DNA from: Zygnema cylindricum
Taxonomy: Eukaryota > Streptophyta > Zygnematophyceae > Zygnematales > Zygnemataceae
NCBI GenBank assembly: GCA_037447655.1
Contig: JBBHKE010002961.1
Span: forward strand, 1-64,000
DNA length: 64,000 bases
Reading direction: 5' to 3'
The translations under genes and the position numbers were made by a program. Of this stretch, positions 58,196 to 64,000 are shown in pieces; positions within the stretch are counted from its first letter, which is position 1, and the number at the start of each line of letters is the position of its first letter. The notes under the pieces were generated by a model, which worked only from the letters and a program-made list of their open reading frames with translations, was not told the DNA's origin and searched no databases.

Positions 58196-60535
58196 ACTCT
58201 AACAGAAAGTGCAAAATCTATGTTGCTAGATAAGGGAATAGATTTCAATTTTTGGGGTGAGGCTTTCTCTTGTGCGTCGTATATTAGGAATAGAATAGAG
58301 ACTAGAGAAGTAAAAAGGAAAACACCATATGAAGTGGGGACAGGAAGAAAACCAAATGTTAGTCACTTTCGGGTTTTTGGGAGTAAATGTTTTATTTTGG
58401 ATAATCTCCCAATTTCCAAACTTAGTCCGAAATTGATTACCGGAATTTTTATGGGATATGATGATGAATCAAAGGGCTATAGGGTATTTAATACAGATAG
58501 GAATAAGCTTAAGACTGATAGAAATATTCAGGTTAAGGAAGAAAGTCGATCGGTAGATGTTTTTGGTATGACAGATTTTGAAAAAGATTCCAAAATCAAA
58601 GAATATGTTATTTTTGAAAATACTCCTCTCACCTCCCCTGGTCACTCTTTGGGCACCTCTACTAGTCCACGTGTGGAAGATACTCCTCCTCCTCCTCCTC
58701 TTCCACCTCCTCCTCCTCGGCGGCAACCTACGGATCCAACAATTCCAGCCTCAGATTTTCCGGGGGGAAGAAGGCAAAGCAACAGGCTGCGAAGCTGCAA
58801 AGCTTCTCTATTTTCTGTTAGCACGCTGGAACAAAGTGAAAATTGCGAAACTACGAAACTGCGAAGCTGCGATGCTGCTGCGATGTTGCGAAGCTGCGAT
58901 GCTGCTGCAACGTTGCGAAGCTGCGATGTTGCAAAGCTGCGAGGCTGCTCTATTGTCTACTTGCACGATGGAACCAATCACAATACAAGATGCTTTTTCA
59001 GCTAAGGAAAAGGATCAATGGATCTCCGCAGTCAACGATGAATTGTGATCAATAATGGAGGCTCAAACTTGGGAGCTTGTGGAGCTTCCGCCAAATCGAA
59101 AGGCCATCGATTGTAAGTGGGTCTTTAAAGTCAAGTTGAATCCAGAAAAATCTATTGAAAGATAAAAAGCTAGACTTGTTGTTAAAGGTTAGAGTCAGAA
59201 GGAGGGAATCAACTATGAAGAGACTTTCTCTCCGGTTGTCAGATTTCCAATTATTAGAATTTTGTTATCGTTAGCGGCCATTGGAGATATGGAATTACAC
59301 CAAATGGATGTTAAGATAGATTTATTGCATAGAGATCTAGAGGAAGTAATTTATATGAAGCAACCTGAAATGTAGGAAGAGACCGGAAAAGAAATTCTGG
59401 TATGTAAATTGTTGAAATCCTTGTACTGTTTAAAGCAGGCTCCACGTCAGTGGAATTTGAAACTAGATGAGTTTCTAACTGGTCTTGATTTTGTTAGGAT
59501 AAGCTCAAATTACACAGTTTATGTTATGAAAGGGGAAGATGGGATCATTTACATTGCTGTATATGTAGATGATTTGTTGTTGTTAAGCAAGTCATTTAAT
59601 GAGATTAACAAAATCAAGGCAGCCTTGAATTGAAGATTTGAGATGAAAGATTTAGGTGAGGCAAAGTACATTCTTGGAATTCAAGTAGAAAGGGATAGAG
59701 ATTGGAGAATGCAGCGGGAAGCAATAGGCAATCTGCTTGAAAAGTTTGGCATGGCAGAGGCAATGGGAAGTGCTACTCCCATGGAATTTAAGCAAATAGT
59801 GGAGGCATGGAGACCAATGGGGGAGTCATCTTTGATGACATCTTGGATTCAAGGGAGGTGGATTATATGGCCACCATTCCTTACCGACATATTGTTGGGA
59901 GCTTCATCTACTTCATGAACTGCACGAGGACGGATATTGGGGCAGCAGTTTGTGTGTTGAGTCGGAGTTTACAGAATCGGAGGAGATCGGATTGGGAGGC
60001 AGCAAAAAGGGTTGTTCGATACCTTGCAGGGACACGAAATCTTCGACTTACTCTCGGTAGAGATGAAGTCAAAATTCAGACATGGAGCGATGCTAGCTAC
60101 GGAGACATGTCAACTCGCCGTTCCACAACCGGATTCATTTTGAAGACTAGAAGTGGAACATGTTGTCGCAGCAGTAAGCTTCAAAAGGTAACAGCTCAAT
60201 CTACAATGGAGGCTGAATATATGGCAGCAAGCTCAGCTGTTAAGGAGTTACTATGGGTGAAGTCTCTCCTTCAAACACTTCATTTTATGCAATCCGGACC
60301 TCAAACAGTGTGGTGTGACAACCAGGCAGTTATTGCGATGGCATCCAACCCGAGTCATCACTTCAAAAGCAAGCACATTGACAACAAGCTGCATTTTGTA
60401 AGAGAGAAGGTGATGAATATAATTTTAAAACTCAGTTATCTTCCGGATGAGAAGATGGTAGCAGAAATGATGACTAAGCCGTTATCGGCAACTAAGTTGA
60501 ATTTTTGTAGAGAGGAACGTGGACTCAGTGACTGA
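58196..60535 (+). pseudogene. copia D pol, integrase tail to RNase H (degenerate)
   Basis: The integrase C-terminal part is open at 58220-59005 (NVSHFRVFGSKCFILDN). A Pro-rich linker and a Cys/Arg-rich repeat follow. Reverse transcriptase covers 59050-59640 with four stops but an intact YVDDLLLLSK. RNase H is open at 59807-60535 (WSDASYGDMS, STMEAEYMAASSAVKEL, WCDNQAVIAMASNPSHHFKS, MMTKPLSATKL). A purine tract (aggggag) precedes the LTR. Confidence 0.8.
58790..58960 (+). repeat. gcgaagctgcgatgctg repeat inside copia D pol
   Basis: Short imperfect units of gcgaagctgc-gatgctgct run through the integrase-RT linker. In the integrase frame they give repeated LRSCDAAA-type residues. Copia relatives show no such array. 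Similar CTGC/GCAGC words make up the U3 minisatellite of element E and occur in D's own LTR (about 60640-60730). Confidence 0.75.
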
Positions 60536-60558
60536 GGGAGTTTAAAGGTTTAGGGGAG

Positions 60559-61514
60559 TGTTGTGTTGGAAACCTTGAGTCTAATCTATATCTCGTTGCT
60601 ATACTGCCATGATGCGCTAAGTCTAAGATCGCAGCAAAAAACCTTGAGCACTACACTTGTTGCTGTACTGCTTTGTTGCGCTGTTCTGACATCGCAGCTG
60701 CGCTGCTCTAATATCACAGTTGCCCTGACAGTCATAGCAATTATAGTAGTCTGCGCAAGAAAGCTGTTCCGAATATTAGGCAGTTTGTGTTAATATGAAA
60801 TGACGGGGACATGATTTAGTGAGAATGTCACTCCAAAGGGAGTACAAGAATTTAGTGCACTTCAAGCACACGTGCTGGTCGGTGAGAAAGTCAAGAATAG
60901 TTGTTCCAAAAGAAGAAGTACAAGTTCGATTGAGGACCGAAGTTACACGTGGAGGTTCATTTTCTGTGATGAAAGAATACGCGGCGTCATTTTTCGAAAA
61001 GAACTCTTGACTGCGCCGTCATTTCGGCAGACAAACTTTGACCGCGCACTATTTTATTTTAGCGGTTGTCCAATCCTAGATCATTGTAAATATTTTATGT
61101 ACGGCTGATGGTGAGGTTTTGATTAATGAAGATTAGTGTACCGATTGACCATGGTAATTATGGTACGACGTGTTCAGCTGTAGGCTCACTTGTATATGTA
61201 GGACTTAGATTATTTTAGGAAAGAGGATTGTTGTGTAGAAAACTGCGAAGCAATTTTTGGGTGTTTTTGAATTGTAAGATCATTGTGACCTGTTGCCAGA
61301 ACCTTGTGAAATTCTGTGAGTGTTTTTTTTGCTGTGTTTTCTACATTGTGGCAAATTTACAGATCTAGTGTGTGTCTAGTTTGCTTTGGGCTTCATTGTG
61401 AAGCTGGGCTTTTGTGGGATTTCGTGAGAGTTTCCTCTTTGCATAATTGATTGTCATGGCAACTGCTGGTTCTTTTTCATCTTCTTGAGCGGCACCAGCT
61501 GCCTCAAATAAACA
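60559..61514 (+). repeat. 3' LTR of copia D
   Basis: Starts tgttgtgttggaaacc after a purine tract. It reads through ATGGCAACTGCTGG (61456 on), which looks like the start of gag (MATAGSFSSS then a stop), and ends in caaataaaca next to LTR C. So in D too the LTR appears to include a gag start. No 5' LTR is available for comparison, so the end point is inferred. Confidence 0.65.
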
Positions 61515-61706
61515 CTTGGTAGGCAAAAACTCACAACACCTTCACCCTTCTGAAAGCAAGACTCCCTTGAGTCGATAACAAAAAGAATCTCTCAATTTGC
61601 TCCTCTGAGTAGTAAGTTATAGAGGGTCAAAGTTGACCTTTGGTACAGAAGCTCTCTACGAGAGAGGGTCCTATCTACTAATTTTTCTAAGTACTATCTC
61701 TCTCAC

Positions 61707-62555
61707 TAGTGTTGGGTATCGAGGACCGTTTGTCGATATTCGATATATATCGAATTTCAACTACCCGCTAATCGATATATCGCTTCGATATATCGAATTT
61801 CAAATCATCGCGATATATTGCCAATATATCGCCAATATATCGTATCGTCAAAATATCGAAGTTTTAAAAAAAAAAAAAAAAAAATCCTACAGGCTTTCAA
61901 AGTCTCGAGACTTCAGACAAAATGACTGTAAATTCTTTGCCAGAAAGAAATACGGTTTTTGCCTGAAAGTCAGCGGAGTGAAGCGATCTCTGAGGTACAT
62001 TGACGAGGTACACTTGTGAAGTACACGTTTGTCATACGCAGGTACGATTTTCCAAACGGAAAAAGTCAGTTTCCAAATATTCGATAATTATTGAGATTTG
62101 GGTGTCACCTTACGTGGAACCACTCATATCAAAACACGTATATAAAACCTATTTACAAAAGATACGCGATGTACCTGAGGCCTCTGTAATACATAAATTT
62201 TGCTGTCCGTACTATTACTGAGACCTCCTCGTGTAACCATATCCCATATAATTAATCATTAGAATTTCAAAATTAGTTTTTTTTTGTCGGTTACATTTTG
62301 CGGCGTCTACCTTTAAGTCACGGAACGAAAATCACGGCAAACCTGGCTTATTAGACAATTTGACTTTTTCGCTAAAATAACATATTATATAAAAAAATAA
62401 ATAAAATAAATTTCAAAAATACTATATATCGGGATATATATCGCGATAATTTATGTTGGTCTTGGTACGATATATCGAGGATCCTCCTCGATCAATACTC
62501 GATATATCAAATATCGAGACTATCGCGATATGAATATACCCGATACCCAACACTA
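61707..62555 (-). mobile_element. hAT-like non-autonomous element 4
   Basis: An 849-bp element of the same family as elements 1 and 3, inserted in reverse. Its ends are tagtgttgggtatcg (61707) and cgatacccaacacta (62555). It has a perfect 8-bp target duplication, tctctcac, at 61699-61706 and 62556-62563. It sits inside LTR C, so it moved after C inserted. No coding capacity was recognised. Confidence 0.9.
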
Positions 62556-63045
62556 TCTCTCACAGACTCTATCTACTGATGTATGGAGCCAATCATATTG
62601 CTCTTCCGTACACAAAAGTACAGTTGCCAGTGTACTTTCTATACGGACACTGTACGACATGGCCTTAAAGTCGACACATGTCATATCAGGATTCGGTGCC
62701 GTAATCCCCGGTGATACCGCGATCTAACGTAATTTCGCCACGTGTCATCCGATGTGGCAATGACCATAAACCGCCGAGATTGCATTCCGCGATCTCAACT
62801 TTCTTTATGGCTGTCCGATAGAATGCAGATTTCAATCGGAGCCGTCATAAATACTTGCACGGTATTTGTTTCATTTAGAGAAACAAATGTGCAGTACCCG
62901 TTTGTTATAAATACCGTAATTCGTATTTTGACATCACTGGATCTATGTATCCTACAAACAGTTTCAGTTAAATGAATTATCCTACGTGGAAATGTTTAAA
63001 CAAATATCAAACCCTGTAGTATGTAACATTAGATTTAGACTTAAC

Positions 63046-63113
63046 GGATAAGGTTACCGGCTACCGGCTGCTTACCGTCGGGCAAGTACCAGGATCAAAT
63101 CCTGGATGCAACA
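63046..63113 (+). other. tRNA-like module in LTR C (antisense to the element)
   Basis: Contains a perfect T-arm-like hairpin, CCAGG-ATCAAAT-CCTGG (63089-63105), a 5-bp stem with a 7-nt loop. A possible anticodon-arm-like hairpin lies before it (CCGGC...GTCGG, 63063-63080) and a gataaggttaccgg D-arm-like start. No acceptor stem is evident. Orientation is opposite to the element, as in A and B. Confidence 0.6.
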
Positions 63114-63352
63114 TATATCTTTTTAGTAAATAAACCCCTAATGGTAAATAAACTTATATATTTCCCGTAAACCTCTGGATAGCCTAGGTAGCCATGGCTC
63201 TAGCTTTCTCTCCAATTTCTTAGTGACTGTGACAAGTGTGAGAGTTGGAGAATGAAGTTAGAGATTGACTACCTCGGCTTCTTTCTATATTTCTATTTAG
63301 ACCTAGAAAATACTTAAAAAGAGACCATTAATTTCTACACTCCCCTTATTTT

Positions 63353-64000
63353 CTAGTAAATCTTTAGTTTCAGACCACATTTCTCCCTGCATAAAATTAG
63401 CTTAGGGGAAGGCACAGGTTTGGTCATCATATCTGGTACCATCTCACTATCTGGTCGGTACTCTAAACTGATTACATTGTTTTCTACTTTATCTCTAACA
63501 AAGCTGAGTCTAATGTCCATGTGTTTGGCTTTAAAATGATGTTTAGGATTAGCAGAAATAGAGATTGTTGCCTGATTATCACAAAAAAAATTATGCACAC
63601 CACTCTTAAGGTGATCAAGCTCACCAAGCAAAGAGTTAACCCACATCAATTCATTTACAGCAGAGCAAGAGGCCATATACTTAGCCTCCATGGTGGATTG
63701 AGCAATAACCTTTTGTTGTTTGCTACTCCAACAGCAAGCCGTGTCACCCACATATAATACGTATCCAGAAGTACATCTCCTCATCGAAGCATCTCCATAA
63801 CTGGAATCACTCCAAGTAGCCATGTCAATATTCTCCCCACCCAAATGCAACCGTGCATCCCTAGTTCCTATCAAATATCCAAGGACTCTCTTTGTTGCCT
63901 CCCAATCCCTCGTAGTGGTAGCATTTAGACTTCTACTGAGCACTCTTATAGCTGCAGCTAAATCCGGCCGGGTATAATTCATAAAATAGATTAGACTTCC
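63353..64000 (-). CDS. copia C RNase H / pol C-terminus (partial, enters from the window edge)
   Basis: Open from the window edge to a natural stop at 63353. Motifs are MNYTRPDLAAAIRVLSRSLN, WSDSSYGDASMRRCTSGYVL, STMEAKYMASCSAVNEL, FFCDNQATISISANPKHHFK, KAKHMDIRLSFV and MMTKPVPSPKL. This is the copia RNase H domain with its acidic residues visible. The stretch has no stop and is the least decayed RNase H here. The upstream part lies outside the window, so whether C is whole is unknown. Confidence 0.8.
   Translation of the reverse strand, partial: GSLIYFMNYTRPDLAAAIRVLSRSLNATTTRDWEATKRVLGYLIGTRDARLHLGGENIDMATWSDSSYGDASMRRCTSGYVLYVGDTACCWSSKQQKVIAQSTMEAKYMASCSAVNELMWVNSLLGELDHLKSGVHNFFCDNQATISISANPKHHFKAKHMDIRLSFVRDKVENNVISLEYRPDSEMVPDMMTKPVPSPKLILCREKCGLKLKIY

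Larger units (their letters stand above)
56692..61514 (+). mobile_element. copia element D (5' end missing)
   Basis: A plus-strand Ty1/copia element. It begins mid-gag (TGGDMNSYCNGLKLLLSENA) where E's LTR ends, then has protease, integrase, reverse transcriptase, RNase H and a 3' LTR (60559-61514). The 5' LTR and gag start are not in the window. It abuts the truncated LTR of element C at 61515, so D probably inserted into C. Confidence 0.85.
61515..63339 (-). repeat. 3' LTR of copia C, split by hAT-like element 4
   Basis: Starts tgtagaaattaatgg (63339 down) as in LTR B. It carries a tRNA-like module (63046-63113), a G-box CACGTG (62739-62744), GTAC at 62608, 62618, 62632 and 62652, and a CCAAT box (62589-62593). 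Beyond the hAT-like insertion the LTR B-like sequence continues from 61698 to 61515 and is then lost. Without the insertion the remaining LTR would be just under 1 kb, as in A and B. Confidence 0.8.
61515..64000 (-). mobile_element. copia element C, 3' part (continues past the window)
   Basis: A minus-strand Ty1/copia element related to A and B. RNase H (64000-63353) is followed by a purine tract and an LTR that starts at 63339. The LTR is interrupted by hAT-like element 4 (61707-62555) and resumes to 61515, where it is cut by element D. The rest of C lies beyond 64000. Confidence 0.85.

Noticed and set aside
63046-63113. Functional tRNA gene
   Set aside because: The T arm is good, but no acceptor stem pairs and the anticodon arm is irregular. 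The same position in the related LTRs holds other degenerate tRNA-like sequence, so it is called tRNA-like only.

Overview
The window looks like intergenic-rich nuclear DNA of a land plant, most likely a seedless plant or other non-angiosperm. It is AT-rich, crowded with plant-type Ty1/copia and Ty3/gypsy retrotransposons, and holds only two recognisable host loci. One is a five-exon TZP-like gene (tandem zinc knuckle plus Plus3 domain; minus strand, 3260-8737). The other is a broken gene for MurF, the peptidoglycan ligase that mosses and other early land plants keep for plastid division; it has three minus-strand exons at 30651-30801, 17180-17228 and 15848-16113. The lineage is inferred from gene content only.

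Layout. 1-3259: tandem repeats and unassigned sequence. 3260-8737: TZP-like gene. 8738-15847: its upstream region, then four short terminal-inverted-repeat elements, three of them one hAT-like family with target duplications. 15848-30801: murF remains. The intron between its P-loop exon and its next exon holds copia element A (18019-30346), and A is itself interrupted by the related copia B (22504-28715). 30802-35104: unassigned DNA, a decayed copia fragment and a copia LTR fragment. 35105-48250: two dead Ty3/gypsy copies head to head (G1 plus, G2 minus), nearly identical inside but with clearly diverged LTRs. 48285-49007: a Mutator-like foldback element. 49844-61514: copia E (minus) with an inverted LTR-gag piece at its low end, abutting copia D (plus). 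61515-64000: the 3' end of copia C (minus), whose LTR carries another hAT-like element and appears to have been the target of D.

The most unusual signal is in the copia elements. In A and B the gag start codon lies 20 nt inside the LTR. The tRNA primer-binding site that follows is not the usual 3'-end site: it is complementary to the anticodon arm of initiator tRNA-Met (half-tRNA priming, as in Drosophila copia and yeast Ty5), and it is read in frame as gag codons (Gln-Val-Met-Gly). The same peptide and site recur in E, and D ends in a way that fits the same plan. The LTRs also carry tRNA-like modules (antisense in A, B, C; sense in E) and an upstream arrangement of G-box, GTAC-core cluster, CCAAT box and, in A, TATA box. 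The hAT-like elements have similar GTAC clusters.

All retroelements here are decayed (stops, frameshifts, lost motifs). Coordinates of LTR ends, splice sites and target duplications were read by eye; no alignment or database search was run.
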